DNA of 64,000 nucleotides from Holophagales bacterium (GCA_016714815.1 JADKBZ010000002.1:434001-498000), one strand, 5' to 3'; shown: positions 8,110 through 17,066, counted from the first letter of the stretch. Numbers and translations are program-made. The notes: a model not told the origin generated them from the letters alone.

Positions 8110-9366
8110 ATGCGGATCCTCCAGCTCTGTCCGAAGGTTCCCTGGCCCCCCGACGACGGCGGGCGGGTTGCGATGCGGGTCCTCGCCCTGTCGCTCCAGA
8201 AGGCGGGAGCGGACGTGCGGGTGCTGTCGATGAATCCGGCCAAGCACCGCGTCGACCCGCGCTCCCTCCCGGACGAAGCCCGCGACCTGCGCCTCGAGGC
8301 GATCGACGTCGACACGCCGGTCACGGTCGGCGGGGCCCTCTCGAGTCTCGTCCGCGGCACGTCGTACAACGTCGACCGCTTCCGCTCGAAGGCGTTCGAG
8401 AGAAGGCTCCGGGAGGTTGCCGGCGGCCAGGCCCCCGACGTCGTCCTCCTCGAGAGCCTCTTCATGGTCCCCTGCGTTCCTGCCCTGCGCGAGGTCACGG
8501 GTGCGCGCGTCGTCCTCCGTTCCGTCAACCTCGAGCACGAGATCTGGGAAGGCCTCGCACGGGGCGAGCGCCGGATCGCGCGGAGGCTCTACCTCCGCCA
8601 CCTGGCGCGCCAGCTCCGGCGATTCGAGGTCGCGACCATGAACGACGTCGACGCGATCGTCGCGGTGACCCCGGAGGACGCCCGGACCTACGCCCGCCTC
8701 GGCGCGACCGTCCCTCTGCACGTCGCACCGGTCGGAATCGGGGCGGGCGACTACCCCGACCGGTCCGGTCAGGGAGATCCCTGGACTCTCGTCTTCCTCG
8801 GGTCGCTCGACTGGAGGCCGAACCTCGAGGCGGCGGAGTGGTTCCTCGGGAGCGTCTGGCCGCTCGTGAAACGAGCCGTCCCCCAGGCCCGGTTTCACGT
8901 CGGCGGAAGCAACCCGCCGGAAGGTCTCGCCGCCCGCCTCTCTTCCGATGGAGTCCGTTTCCTCGGACGCGTTCCGGACGCCCGGGGATTTCTCTCCTCC
9001 GGGTCGGCAATGGTCGTCCCTCTTCTCTCCGGAGGCGGCATGCGCGTCAAGATCCTCGAGGCGATGGCTCTCGGCGTGCCGGTGGCATCGACCCGGCTCG
9101 GTGCGAGCGGGATCGGCGCCGAGGCGGGCACGGAGATCCTTCTGGCCGACGGCCCGGAGGGACTGGCCGCGGCGTGCGCATCTCTCCTGCTCGACCGGGA
9201 CCGGAGCGTCGGGATCGGGCAAGCCGGAAGACGTCGCGCCCACGAGTCCTTCGATGCCGATGGAATCGGTGGCCGCCTCCTCGAGTTCCTCGAGACCGTC
9301 GGTGAGCATCGAGCCCCGGTCACAACCCACTTCCGCAGTACCCGAGGGATTCAAAAGGGTCCCTGA
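8110..9366 (+). CDS. GT4 family glycosyltransferase
   Basis: A 418-residue GT-B fold glycosyltransferase. The N-terminal acceptor domain begins MRILQLCPKVPWPPDDGGRV, typical of GT4 enzymes. The C-terminal donor-binding domain has VFLGSLDWRPNLEAAEWF, GRVPDARGFLSSGSAMVVPL and the ExxxxG-type nucleotide-sugar motif around KILEAMALGVPVAST. It should use an NDP-sugar to build an exopolysaccharide or glycolipid at the cytoplasmic face. It appears monocistronic. Confidence 0.88.
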   Translation: MRILQLCPKVPWPPDDGGRVAMRVLALSLQKAGADVRVLSMNPAKHRVDPRSLPDEARDLRLEAIDVDTPVTVGGALSSLVRGTSYNVDRFRSKAFERRLREVAGGQAPDVVLLESLFMVPCVPALREVTGARVVLRSVNLEHEIWEGLARGERRIARRLYLRHLARQLRRFEVATMNDVDAIVAVTPEDARTYARLGATVPLHVAPVGIGAGDYPDRSGQGDPWTLVFLGSLDWRPNLEAAEWFLGSVWPLVKRAVPQARFHVGGSNPPEGLAARLSSDGVRFLGRVPDARGFLSSGSAMVVPLLSGGGMRVKILEAMALGVPVASTRLGASGIGAEAGTEILLADGPEGLAAACASLLLDRDRSVGIGQAGRRRAHESFDADGIGGRLLEFLETVGEHRAPVTTHFRSTRGIQKGP

Positions 9367-9455
9367 ACGACCCCGGGGTCAAACCTTGCCCCGGCCCAAT
9401 CCGGCCAGAGTTCAGGGACTGACCCGGGAATCCCCCGAAAACATGACCAAATCTC

Positions 9456-9470
9456 TGGCACGTTTCTCGC
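9456..9470 (+). promoter_or_regulatory. sigma-54-like -24/-12 promoter
   Basis: CTGGCACG, 4 nt, then TCGC gives the invariant GG and GC dinucleotides with exact consensus spacing (consensus YTGGCACGRNNNTTGCW). The start point predicted near 9482 leaves a leader of about 35 nt that contains the CGAGGAGGAG ribosome-binding site of the metalloprotease gene. An RpoN holoenzyme and an enhancer-binding activator would be needed. Confidence 0.6.
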
Positions 9471-9516
9471 TCAATAGGGCGCAACCGGATGACCGGTAAT
9501 CGAGGAGGAGAGAACG

Positions 9517-10476
9517 TTGAACGTCAAGCCCCTTCTGGCCGCCCTGCTGCTCCCGCTCGCTCTCACTGTCGTCGCTGCGCCGCCCACCACGCCCACCATG
9601 CAGCCTGACTACGAAGTGCCCGACGGCCCTGTCGACGTGGACGCTCCGTTCGTTCTCGAGGGCGTGGAGTTCGAGAGCCAGAAGGCCTTCATCGAATCCG
9701 GCCGGCGTTGCGTCACGGTCATGCCGGACGAGGACGAGATGGAAGCGATCGAGGCCCAGATGGAGATGGCCGGGACGCACCCGCGCTTCGGCACTCTCGC
9801 CACCGGCGGCAACATCAACGTCTATTTCCACGTCATCAACAAGGGGACCGGGATCGCGAACGGCGACATCACCGCCACGATGATCCAGAACCAGATCAAC
9901 GTCCTGAACGCCGCCTACGGCAAGTGGGGCTACTCCTTCACCCTCGTCTCGACCGACCGGACGACGAACGCGACCTGGTACGCCATGGGCTACGGCACGA
10001 CGGCCGAAACGCAGGCGAAGACCGCGCTGCGCAAGGGGACCGCCCAGGACCTCAACCTCTACTCCGCCAACCTCGGCGGCGGCCTTCTCGGCTGGGCGAC
10101 CTTCCCGAACAGCTACACCAGCAAGCCGAAGATGGACGGCGTCGTCCTCCTCTACTCCTCGCTTCCGGGCGGCACCGCGGCCCCGTACAACCTCGGCGAC
10201 ACCGGGACCCACGAGGTCGGCCACTGGATGGGCCTTTACCACACCTTCCAGGGCGGCTGTAACGGCAGCGGCGACTACGTCACCGACACGCCGGCCGAGA
10301 AGTCCGCCACGTACGGCTGCCCCTCCACGAACCCCGACACCTGCAGGACCAAGGCGGGCCTCGACCCGATCCACAACTTCATGGACTACACCGACGACGC
10401 CTGCATGTACGAGTTCACGCTCGGTCAGGACACCCGCATGGACTCCATGTGGACGACCTACCGCCTCGGAAAGTAA
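9517..10476 (+). CDS. secreted pappalysin-like M43 zinc metalloprotease
   Basis: A 319-residue secreted protease with a signal peptide (LLAALLLPLALTVVAA). The catalytic zinc motif HEVGHWMGLYH (residues 232-242) fits HExxHxxGxxH, with Glu233 as the general base, and the Met-turn is NFMDY (Met289). Conserved cysteines around the active site (GGCNG, YGCPS, DTCRT, DACMY) fit the M43 cytophagalysin/pappalysin family. The segment between about 22 and 95 may be an inhibitory propeptide. The start is TTG, supported by a strong GAGGAGGAG Shine-Dalgarno sequence. It appears to be a single-gene unit with a sigma-54-like promoter and a terminator. Confidence 0.9.
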   Translation: MNVKPLLAALLLPLALTVVAAPPTTPTMQPDYEVPDGPVDVDAPFVLEGVEFESQKAFIESGRRCVTVMPDEDEMEAIEAQMEMAGTHPRFGTLATGGNINVYFHVINKGTGIANGDITATMIQNQINVLNAAYGKWGYSFTLVSTDRTTNATWYAMGYGTTAETQAKTALRKGTAQDLNLYSANLGGGLLGWATFPNSYTSKPKMDGVVLLYSSLPGGTAAPYNLGDTGTHEVGHWMGLYHTFQGGCNGSGDYVTDTPAEKSATYGCPSTNPDTCRTKAGLDPIHNFMDYTDDACMYEFTLGQDTRMDSMWTTYRLGK

Positions 10477-10504
10477 GGTCTCGGAAACCAGAGCCCTCGA
10501 ATGC

Positions 10505-10542
10505 GGGGAGCGGCCTTCCGGCCGCTCCCCGTTTCCTTTTCC
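10505..10542 (+). terminator. intrinsic terminator after the metalloprotease gene
   Basis: A perfect 11-bp stem (GGGGAGCGGCC with GGCCGCTCCCC) with a TTCC loop is followed by GTTTCCTTTTCC. It is the most canonical terminator in the window. Confidence 0.85.
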
Positions 10543-10609
10543 CCGGGCCGCCGAACGCCCCGGACCGAAAGGCGCCGTTCGAACCACGCCCGATCGTCCC
10601 GTCCCGTGC

Positions 10610-10615
10610 CACACT
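10610..10615 (+). promoter_or_regulatory. candidate -10 hexamer before the MacA-like gene
   Basis: CACACT ends 7 nt before the ATG at 10623, and no Shine-Dalgarno sequence is present. The arrangement matches the other near-leaderless starts in this window. Confidence 0.25.
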
Positions 10616-10622
10616 TCCTCCA

Positions 10623-11798
10623 ATGCCCAGTCCTGTCCAGCGTAACCGCGCCTTCCTCGCCGGCGCCGGCGTCCTTCTCCTCGCACTCCTCGCTTTCGGA
10701 ATCCGCTCGGTCCGGGGCCGCCCGGTCGAGGCGGTCCGCGTGGCCCGCCAGGACCTCCTCGAGACCCTCGTCGTCAGCGGCCGGGTCCTGGCCCGGTCGA
10801 AGGCCTCTCTCGGCTCCACGGTCACGGGGCGCGTCGAGGCGGTCCTCGTGGAGGAGGGGGCCCGGGTGTCCGCCGGACAGCTCCTCGTCCGCCTCGACGA
10901 GCGGGAAGCCGCCGCGGCGCTCGCCGAAGCGCGAACCCGGCTCGAGAAGTCGCGCGGGACAGACCGCCGTTCGATCGAGGAAGAAAAGGCGCAGGCGGCT
11001 CTGAGCCTCGCGATCGAGGAGCGGCAGCTGAGCCGAATCGCCACCCTCCGCGCCGAGGGCTTCGTCAGCGAGCGCGAAGAAGAGGACGCGAGGAAGGCCC
11101 GCGACCTGGCCCGCAGCGTCCTCTCCGCCGCCACGGCGAAGGCGGCTTCCGCCGGCGCGGGCGGGGCCGACGAGCGGGCGTGGGCAGCAGCGGTCGCCGC
11201 CGCCGAGGCGCGGCTCTCCCAGCTCCGGATCCTCGCCCCCGAACCCGGGGTCGTCCTCGTCCGCGCCGTCGAGCCGGGCGACGTCGTCTCGCCCGGAAAG
11301 GCGCTCCTGACGATGGCGCTGGACCGCGAGACCCAGCTCCTCGCCCAGCCGGACGAGAAGAACCTTCCCTCCCTCCGGGTCGGCCAGAAGGCCCGCGCCT
11401 CGGCCGACGCCTTTCCCGACCGCTCGTTTCCCGCCGAGGTGATCTCGATCTCCCCGGGCGTCGACGTCGCCCGGGGAACCGTGGACGTGAAGCTGCGCGT
11501 TCCCGATCCCCCCGGCGAGCTGAGAACCGACATGACGCTCTCCGTGGAGCTGGAGGTCGGAAAGGGCGATCGCGTCCTCGTCGTTCCCCTCGAAACCGTC
11601 CGCGACGCGGCCTCCGAGCCGTGGGTCCTCGCCATCCGTTCCCGGCGCGCCGTCCGGACCCCCGTGACCCTCGGTGCGCGAGGGGGCGCCGTCGCCGAGG
11701 TCCTGAAGGGACTCGCAGAGGGGGACCTCGTCGTCCGCCTTCCGGGAAAGACGAAGGACGGGCAGCGGGTCCGGGCCCTCGTCCCGGCGAGCGACTGA
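10623..11798 (+). CDS. HlyD/MacA-like periplasmic adaptor (membrane fusion protein)
   Basis: A 391-residue membrane fusion protein. An N-terminal anchor helix (FLAGAGVLLLALLAFGI) is followed by a lipoyl/biotinyl half-motif (VTGRVEAVLVEEGARVSAGQLLVRLD), a long alpha-helical hairpin (residues about 100-190), the second lipoyl half (ILAPEPGVVLVRAVEPGDVVSPG) and beta-barrel domains. Such adaptors link an inner-membrane ABC pump to an outer-membrane channel. It is followed after 1 nt by the permease and then the ATPase gene, so it forms a MacAB-like exporter in which permease and ATPase are separate polypeptides. No TolC homologue is in the window. Confidence 0.88.
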   Translation: MPSPVQRNRAFLAGAGVLLLALLAFGIRSVRGRPVEAVRVARQDLLETLVVSGRVLARSKASLGSTVTGRVEAVLVEEGARVSAGQLLVRLDEREAAAALAEARTRLEKSRGTDRRSIEEEKAQAALSLAIEERQLSRIATLRAEGFVSEREEEDARKARDLARSVLSAATAKAASAGAGGADERAWAAAVAAAEARLSQLRILAPEPGVVLVRAVEPGDVVSPGKALLTMALDRETQLLAQPDEKNLPSLRVGQKARASADAFPDRSFPAEVISISPGVDVARGTVDVKLRVPDPPGELRTDMTLSVELEVGKGDRVLVVPLETVRDAASEPWVLAIRSRRAVRTPVTLGARGGAVAEVLKGLAEGDLVVRLPGKTKDGQRVRALVPASD

Positions 11799-11799
11799 C

Positions 11800-13020
11800 A
11801 TGCCCTTCGAGGTTTTCGTCGCCCTTCGCTTCCTGAAGGAGGGGCGCACGCAGACGTACCTGATCCTCTCCGGGATCGGCGTGGGGGTCGGCGTCATCGT
11901 CTTTCTCTCGGCTCTCATCGGCGGCCTGCAGAAGTCGCTGATCGAGCGGACGCTCGGGACCCAGGCCCACGTCGTCGTCCGGGCGCCCGAGGACGTCGTC
12001 CGCTCGGTCGCGGAGCCCCAGGCCGGCCTCGCGGTAGCGCCCCGGCTCGAGAAGCCGGCCCAGCGGCTCAGGTCGATCGTCGGCTGGCCGCAGACGCTCG
12101 ACCTCCTCCGGGCCCTGCCGGACGTCCGGGCGGCCGCTCCGACGGTCTCGGGCGCGGCGTTCGCCCTCCGGGGCCTGGCGAACCGCTCCGTCGCTCTCCG
12201 CGGCGTCGAGCCGTCCAGCTACCGCCAGATCATCGACATGGCCCCCCGCGTGATCGCCGGGGAGTTCCGCGTCGACGGGACCAATGCCGTCCTCGGCCAC
12301 GAGCTCGCCTCCGACCTCGGCGTCTCGGTCGGAGACAAGGTCCGCATCGAGACTCCGGCCGGCCGCTCCGAGGTCATTCTCGTCGCGGGGATCTTCGACG
12401 TCGGCATCAAGGACCTGAACGAGCGGTGGGTCTTCGTCTCCCTGCGCGCGGCCCAGACGCTCCTCGACCTGGCGGGAGGCATCTCGACCATCGAGCTGAA
12501 GGTCGACGAGATCTTCGCCGCCGAACGGGTGGCCGGGGAGATCACGGCCAGGACCGGCCTGCAGGCCGACAGCTGGATGAAGCTGAACCAGCAGCTCCTC
12601 GTCGGACTGAGATCGCAGAGCGCCTCCAGCTGGATGATCCAGTTCTTCGTCGTGGTGGCGGTCGCCCTCGGCATCGCGAGCGTCCTCGTCGTCTCCGTCG
12701 TCCAGAAGTCCCGCGAGATCGGGATCCTCAAGGCGATGGGGACGAGGACGGGCCAGATCGTCCGGATCTTCCTCGTGCAGGGGGCCGTCCTGGGGCTCGC
12801 GGGCTCGCTCGTCGGGATCGCCATCGGCACGGGCCTCTCCTATTTCTTCGCTTCGCTGGCGACGAACCCCGACGGCACCGCGACCTTCCCGGTGAACGTC
12901 TCCGCGGGCCTCTTCCTCGGGGCCACGGCCGTCGCCACGATCACGGGCCTCGTCGCCGCCGTCGCGCCGGCCCGGCGGGCGGCCTCCCTCGACCCCGCCG
13001 ACGTCATCCGCTATGGCTGA
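11800..13020 (+). CDS. ABC transporter permease (MacB/FtsX family)
   Basis: A 406-residue permease with the MacB_PCD plus FtsX layout: an N-terminal helix (YLILSGIGVGVGVIVFLSAL), a periplasmic domain of about 240 residues, and three C-terminal helices, including the SREIGILKAMG segment conserved in FtsX/LolE/MacB proteins and the final ARRAASLDPADVIRYG tail. It forms a mechanotransmission-type exporter with the neighbouring adaptor and ATPase. Cargo may be a lipoprotein, peptide or drug. Confidence 0.9.
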   Translation: MPFEVFVALRFLKEGRTQTYLILSGIGVGVGVIVFLSALIGGLQKSLIERTLGTQAHVVVRAPEDVVRSVAEPQAGLAVAPRLEKPAQRLRSIVGWPQTLDLLRALPDVRAAAPTVSGAAFALRGLANRSVALRGVEPSSYRQIIDMAPRVIAGEFRVDGTNAVLGHELASDLGVSVGDKVRIETPAGRSEVILVAGIFDVGIKDLNERWVFVSLRAAQTLLDLAGGISTIELKVDEIFAAERVAGEITARTGLQADSWMKLNQQLLVGLRSQSASSWMIQFFVVVAVALGIASVLVVSVVQKSREIGILKAMGTRTGQIVRIFLVQGAVLGLAGSLVGIAIGTGLSYFFASLATNPDGTATFPVNVSAGLFLGATAVATITGLVAAVAPARRAASLDPADVIRYG

Positions 13021-13711
13021 ACCTCTCGTCGTCCTCGAGGGAGTGACGAAGTCCTTCGGCACGGAGGTCGTCACCCAGGTGCTCCACGGGATCGACCTCG
13101 AGATCCTCCCCGCCGAGTTCACGGCCCTCGTCGGCCCTTCGGGCTCGGGCAAGAGCACGCTCCTGAATCTCCTCGGCCTCCTCGACCGCCCGACGACGGG
13201 CCGGATCCTCCTCGCGGGCCGCGACACGACCGGGCTGACGGACGACGAACGGAGCGCCTTCCGGGGGAAGACGCTCGGCTTCGTCTTCCAGTTCCACCAC
13301 CTCCTGCCGGAGTTCACGGCCCTGGAGAACGTGATGATGCCGATGCTCGCGGCGAAGGGGCGCGAGGGAAAGGGGATGAGGGAACGGGCCCTCTCCCTCC
13401 TCGAGGAGATCGGCCTCGCCGACCGCGCGGACTACCGCGCGACGAAGCTCTCGGGCGGCCAGCAGCAGCGCGTCGCCATCGCCCGGGCGCTCGTCCTGGA
13501 GCCGCCGCTCGTCCTCGCCGACGAGCCGACCGGCAACCTAGACACCGAGTCGGGGGATCAGGTCTTCGAGCTCCTCCACCGCGTGTCGGCAGAGCACCGG
13601 ACGGCCTTCCTCGTCGTGACGCACGACGAGCGGATCGCCGCCCGGTGCGACCGGGTCCTCACGATGGTGGACGGACGGATCCGGTCGGACGAGCGAAACG
13701 CGAAGACCTGA
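13013..13711 (+). CDS. ABC transporter ATP-binding protein (MacB/LolD family)
   Basis: A 232-residue ATPase. Walker A is GPSGSGKST, the Q-loop region GFVFQFHHLLPEFTALENV is typical of the LolD/MacB group, and the signature LSGGQQQR is followed by Walker B LVLADEPTGNLD and the H-loop VVTHDE. It overlaps the permease gene by 8 bp. It drives the MacA/MacB-like exporter encoded upstream. Confidence 0.92.
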   Translation: MAEPLVVLEGVTKSFGTEVVTQVLHGIDLEILPAEFTALVGPSGSGKSTLLNLLGLLDRPTTGRILLAGRDTTGLTDDERSAFRGKTLGFVFQFHHLLPEFTALENVMMPMLAAKGREGKGMRERALSLLEEIGLADRADYRATKLSGGQQQRVAIARALVLEPPLVLADEPTGNLDTESGDQVFELLHRVSAEHRTAFLVVTHDERIAARCDRVLTMVDGRIRSDERNAKT

Positions 13712-13717
13712 CGCCGA

Positions 13718-13746
13718 GGCGCCGCCCGGCGGTGCCGGGCGGCGCC
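13718..13746. terminator. bidirectional terminator hairpin
   Basis: A perfect 13-bp stem (GGCGCCGCCCGGC with GCCGGGCGGCGCC) and GGT loop lies between the convergent exporter operon and the CoA-transferase gene. It lacks U-tracts but could end transcripts from both sides. Confidence 0.55.
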
Positions 13747-13770
13747 CCAGTCCGTCGACGATCCGGATCC

Positions 13771-15076
13771 TCAGAGGTAGCGCAGCTCGATCGCCTTCCG
13801 CTCCAGCTCCGCCCGGAAATCGGGGTGGGCCACGTCGATGAGGGCCTTCGCCCGCTGGCGGATGGTCTTGCCGTAGAGGTTCGCCACGCCGAACTCCGTG
13901 ACGACGTAGTGGACGTCATAGCGGGGCGTCACGACGCCCGCGCCCGGCTTGAGCGTCGAGACGATGCGCGTGAAGCGCGCCCCGTCCTTGCCGTCGCCGC
14001 TCGACGGGAGACCGATGATCGGCTTGCCGCCGCGCGAGCGGGCCGCCCCGCGGATGAAGTCGAGCTGCCCGCCGACTCCCGAGTAGAGGCGGGGGCCGAT
14101 GGAATCGGCGCAGACCTGGCCCGTCAGGTCGACCTCGATCGCCGAGTTGATGGCGACCATTTTGTCGTTCTGTCGGACGATGTACGGGTCGTTCGTGTAC
14201 TCGCTGGGGCGCATCTCGACCACGGGGTTGTTGTCGACGAAGTCGTAGAGCTTCTTCGATCCGATGAGGAAGCTCGCGACCATCTTCCCACGGTGGATCG
14301 TCTTCTTCTCCCCCGTGACGACGCCCTTCTCGTAGAGCTCGACGACCCCGTCCGAGAACATCTCCGTGTGGATGCCGAGGTCCTTCTTGTCCTTCAGGTA
14401 GTAGAGAACGCCATCCGGGATCGCGCCGATCCCCATCTGCATCGTCGAGCCGTCCTCGACGAGGTCGGCCACGTGCTTGCCGATCCGCATCGACAGCTCC
14501 GACGGCGTCCCCATCTTCATCTCGAAGATCGGGTAGTCGACGGGCACGATGTGGTTGATCCGGCTGATGTGGATGAAGGCGTCGCCCAGGGTCCGGGGCA
14601 TCTGGGGGTTCAGCTCGGCGATGACGATCTTCGCCGCCTGGGCCGCAGACCTGTTCGTCGAGATCTCGACACCATACGAGCAGAAGCCGTGCTCGTCGGG
14701 CGGAGTGACGTGGATGAACGCCACGTCGAGCGGGAAGGATCCCTTCCGAGAAGAGCTGAGGGACCTCCGACAGGCGGATCGGCGTGAAGTCCGCGCGCCC
14801 CTCGTTGACGGCTGCGCGGACTCCTTCGCCGATGAAGAGCGTGTTGACCCGGATGTGCCCGGCAAACTGCGGGTCCGCGTAGGGGGTCTTCCCGAGCGTC
14901 AGGATGTGGCAGACCTCGACGTCCGTCAGGGAAGGGGCTCGCTCGACGAGGGCCTTCATGAGGGCCTGTGGAACCGCGCAGTTCCCGGTGAGGTAGACAC
15001 GGTCGCCCGACTTGACCGACTGTACGGCCTCCTCGGCGCTGACGATCCGGTTGTGGTAGGTGTGGAGCCAGCTCAT
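13771..15076 (-). pseudogene. acetyl-CoA hydrolase/4-hydroxybutyrate-type CoA-transferase, interrupted by a frameshift
   Basis: The gene reads as two overlapping frames. From ATG 15076 the N-terminal part (MSWLHTYHNRIVSAEEAV, then TPIRLSEVPQLFSEGIL) runs to about 14733, and the rest (PLDVAFIHVTPPDEHGFCSYG to KAIELRYL) continues one frame over to TGA 13771. Removing one base in the plus-strand GGG at 14732-14734 restores a continuous protein of about 434 residues reading FSEGILPLDVAFIHV, as in intact relatives. All family motifs remain, including HTEMFSDG (probable catalytic Glu), GGQLDFIRGA and GLPSSGDG. Either a sequencing or assembly error or a recent inactivation. It lies just downstream of the alanine dehydrogenase homologue on the same strand. 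Confidence 0.85.
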
Positions 15077-15098
15077 GGTGGTTCGTTCGCTTCCTGTC

Positions 15099-16193
15099 TC
15101 AGATGACCGGTCGGGTAAAAGAGACCCGCCTGAAGTTTCGGAGCTCGCCCGCGTGCGTGACGACGCCGCAGGCGAGGGCCGGATCCGCCTGAGCGGCCTC
15201 CTCCACTCCCTGGACGACGACCCGCTCGATCCACGGCGCGGCCGCGTTGAGGAAGGCGTGAGTCGACGTCCGCGCGACGACGCCGCCGAGGTTCGGGATG
15301 CAGCAGTGGACGACGCCGTTCTCGACGTAGGTCGGGGCCTCGTGCGTCGTCGGGCGGGACGTTTCCGCACACCCGCCCTGGTCGATGGAGAGGTCGATGA
15401 AGAGGGCTCCGGGCTTCATCTTCCGGAGCATCGCCCGCGTCAGGACGTGCGGGGAGCGCTCCCCCGGCACCATGACGGCCCCGACGACGACGTCGGCGTA
15501 CTCGGCCGCGCGAGCGACGTGGAACGGGTGCGCGACGACGGTGACGAGCCTGCCGGAGAGGGCCTCGTCGAGCGTCTGGAGCCGAGCGAGCTCCCTGTCG
15601 AGGACCGTGACGTGCGCCCCCATACCGAGGAAGGCCCTCGCCGCCGCCTCACCCGCGACCCCGGCCCCGATGACGACGACTTCGGCGGGGGGGACACCCG
15701 GAACGCCGCCGAGGAGCTTGCCGTGCCCGCCGGCGTCGTTCTGCAGGAGATGCGCGGCGACCTGCGCGGCCATCCGGCCGCCGATCTGGCTGAGCGGCTT
15801 GAGGACCGGGAGCGAGCCGTCGGCGAGCTGGATCTGCTCGTAGGCGACCGCGGAGATGCTCTTCTCGAGGAGAAGGTCGACCTTTCCGGGGTGCGCCGCC
15901 GCGAGATAGAGGTACCCCATGAGCGCCTTGCCGGGCTGGAGCCAGTCGATCTCCTGCATCGTCGGGCGGCTGACCTTCAGCGCGAGGTCGGCCCGGCGCC
16001 AGACCTCTTCGGCGGTGTGGACGATCGTCGCTCCCGCCTGGCGGTACTGCTCGTCGGTGAACCCCGCCCCGGTGCCGGCGCCCGCCTCGACGAAGCAGGG
16101 GTGCCCGGCTCCTCTGAGCATCCGGACCCCGACGGGAGAGATCCCCACGCGAAACTCGTCGGGGCGGCATTCCTTGGGGATGCCGATGTTCAT
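15099..16193 (-). CDS. ald: alanine dehydrogenase family protein
   Basis: A 364-residue homologue of NAD-dependent alanine dehydrogenase. Recognisable are the start MNIGIPKE, RVGISP (pyruvate-binding Arg), LALKVSRP (catalytic Lys73), the Rossmann motif VIGAGVAGEAAARAFLGMGA, and the long block DLSIDQGG...ETSRPTTHEAPTYV. An oddity is YLYLAAA where alanine dehydrogenases have YLHLA, so the catalytic His96 position is Tyr. It may act on another amino acid or behave like the related transhydrogenase alpha domain. An upstream GTG at 16208, overlapping the previous stop as GTGA, is an alternative start that adds five residues. Confidence 0.82.
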   Translation of the reverse strand: MNIGIPKECRPDEFRVGISPVGVRMLRGAGHPCFVEAGAGTGAGFTDEQYRQAGATIVHTAEEVWRRADLALKVSRPTMQEIDWLQPGKALMGYLYLAAAHPGKVDLLLEKSISAVAYEQIQLADGSLPVLKPLSQIGGRMAAQVAAHLLQNDAGGHGKLLGGVPGVPPAEVVVIGAGVAGEAAARAFLGMGAHVTVLDRELARLQTLDEALSGRLVTVVAHPFHVARAAEYADVVVGAVMVPGERSPHVLTRAMLRKMKPGALFIDLSIDQGGCAETSRPTTHEAPTYVENGVVHCCIPNLGGVVARTSTHAFLNAAAPWIERVVVQGVEEAAQADPALACGVVTHAGELRNFRRVSFTRPVI

Positions 16194-16204
16194 GGCGGCC
16201 CCGG

Positions 16205-16834
16205 TCACTTCAGTCCCGCCAGCTTCGTGCGGTCGACCGAGTCCCAGACCTTGCGGACGAGCTCAGGCGTGATGTTCGAGCCCTGGATCTCGACGAAGAA
16301 GCGTTTTCCGATGACGACGTTCAGCTCGGCGTCGCCGCCGTCCTTCCTCCACTTCTCGATGCCGGGGTTGCCGTCGAGTGTGACCCCCTTCTCGTACCCT
16401 TCGGTCGACTCGCGGGCGAACTGCGCCGCCATCGTGATGACCGTGTAGAGAGGCGCGTTGAAGGCGCCGTCGGTGATCTTCACCTGGAGGCTCTTCCCCT
16501 CCGCCGAGAAGCTCTGCTCGGCCATCGAGACCTTGAAACCCATGGCATTCGTCGTCTCGCCCCTGGGTTCACCGTCGGCCGTCCATCCGGACGGGGCCTT
16601 CGGAAGGAGCTCGATGAGCTTCGAGAAGTGGACCGGCTCGACCGCCTTCATCTCCTGCGACTCTTTCGCCGCCTGCTCGGCCTTCTTTACGGCGTCCTGG
16701 ATCTGGCCGAGCGCCGCGATGGGGTTCTTCGACAGCTCTTTCCCCTCGGCCTCGGGGGCTTCCCTCTTCCGGCAGCCGGTGGAGAGGACGAGGGCGCAGG
16801 TCCCCAGGACGACGAGCGTGCGGGTCGTCTTCAT
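16205..16834 (-). CDS. predicted lipoprotein of unknown function
   Basis: A 209-residue protein with a lipoprotein signal peptide (LVVLGTCALVLSTGC; lipobox LSTG-C). A helical linker rich in Lys, Glu and Ala (KKAEQAAKESQEMKAVEP) is followed by an alpha/beta domain ending in FFVEIQGSNITPELVRKVWDSV, similar in style to small envelope lipoproteins. No enzyme motif was recognised. AAGGAGGATT precedes the ATG as a clear ribosome-binding site. Its stop overlaps a possible GTG start of the downstream alanine dehydrogenase gene. Confidence 0.78.
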   Translation of the reverse strand: MKTTRTLVVLGTCALVLSTGCRKREAPEAEGKELSKNPIAALGQIQDAVKKAEQAAKESQEMKAVEPVHFSKLIELLPKAPSGWTADGEPRGETTNAMGFKVSMAEQSFSAEGKSLQVKITDGAFNAPLYTVITMAAQFARESTEGYEKGVTLDGNPGIEKWRKDGGDAELNVVIGKRFFVEIQGSNITPELVRKVWDSVDRTKLAGLK

Positions 16835-17024
16835 GGTCACGAATCCTCCTTCGCGAGAGACGGCTCGATCGTGGCGCCGGAACGGGCGCCCGCCGTTTCG
16901 CGATGCGGCGAATTCTACAGATTGAAGCGTTCTCCGCACCCGCTCCGCCCCCGTTTTCCGGTCGCGCTCGCTTCCGCACGACAACGGAGCGGATGCGGAC
17001 CTCAGTCCGCCCTGAGGCCTGCAT

Positions 17025-17040
17025 TGGCACGGCTCTTGTA
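17025..17040 (+). promoter_or_regulatory. sigma-54-like promoter upstream of the Os1348-type gene
   Basis: TTGGCACG, 4 nt, TTGTA matches YTGGCACGRNNNTTGCW at all fixed positions except that the last C of the -12 element is T. Predicted transcription would start near 17051 and give a leader of about 16 nt containing GGCGAGG as the ribosome-binding site. Confidence 0.5.
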
Positions 17041-17066
17041 AGAGCGAATGGCGAGGCAGAACGAAA

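Noticed and set aside
5718..8528. Very long minus-strand open frame continuing upstream of the 209-residue exported protein
   Set aside because: It runs antisense through lpdA and the Spy-like gene, is low in protein character and contains no motif; long antisense frames are common at this GC content.
14725..14745. Programmed ribosomal frameshift in the CoA-transferase gene
   Set aside because: No slippery sequence or downstream stimulator is seen and the family has no such mechanism; a base error or mutation is simpler.
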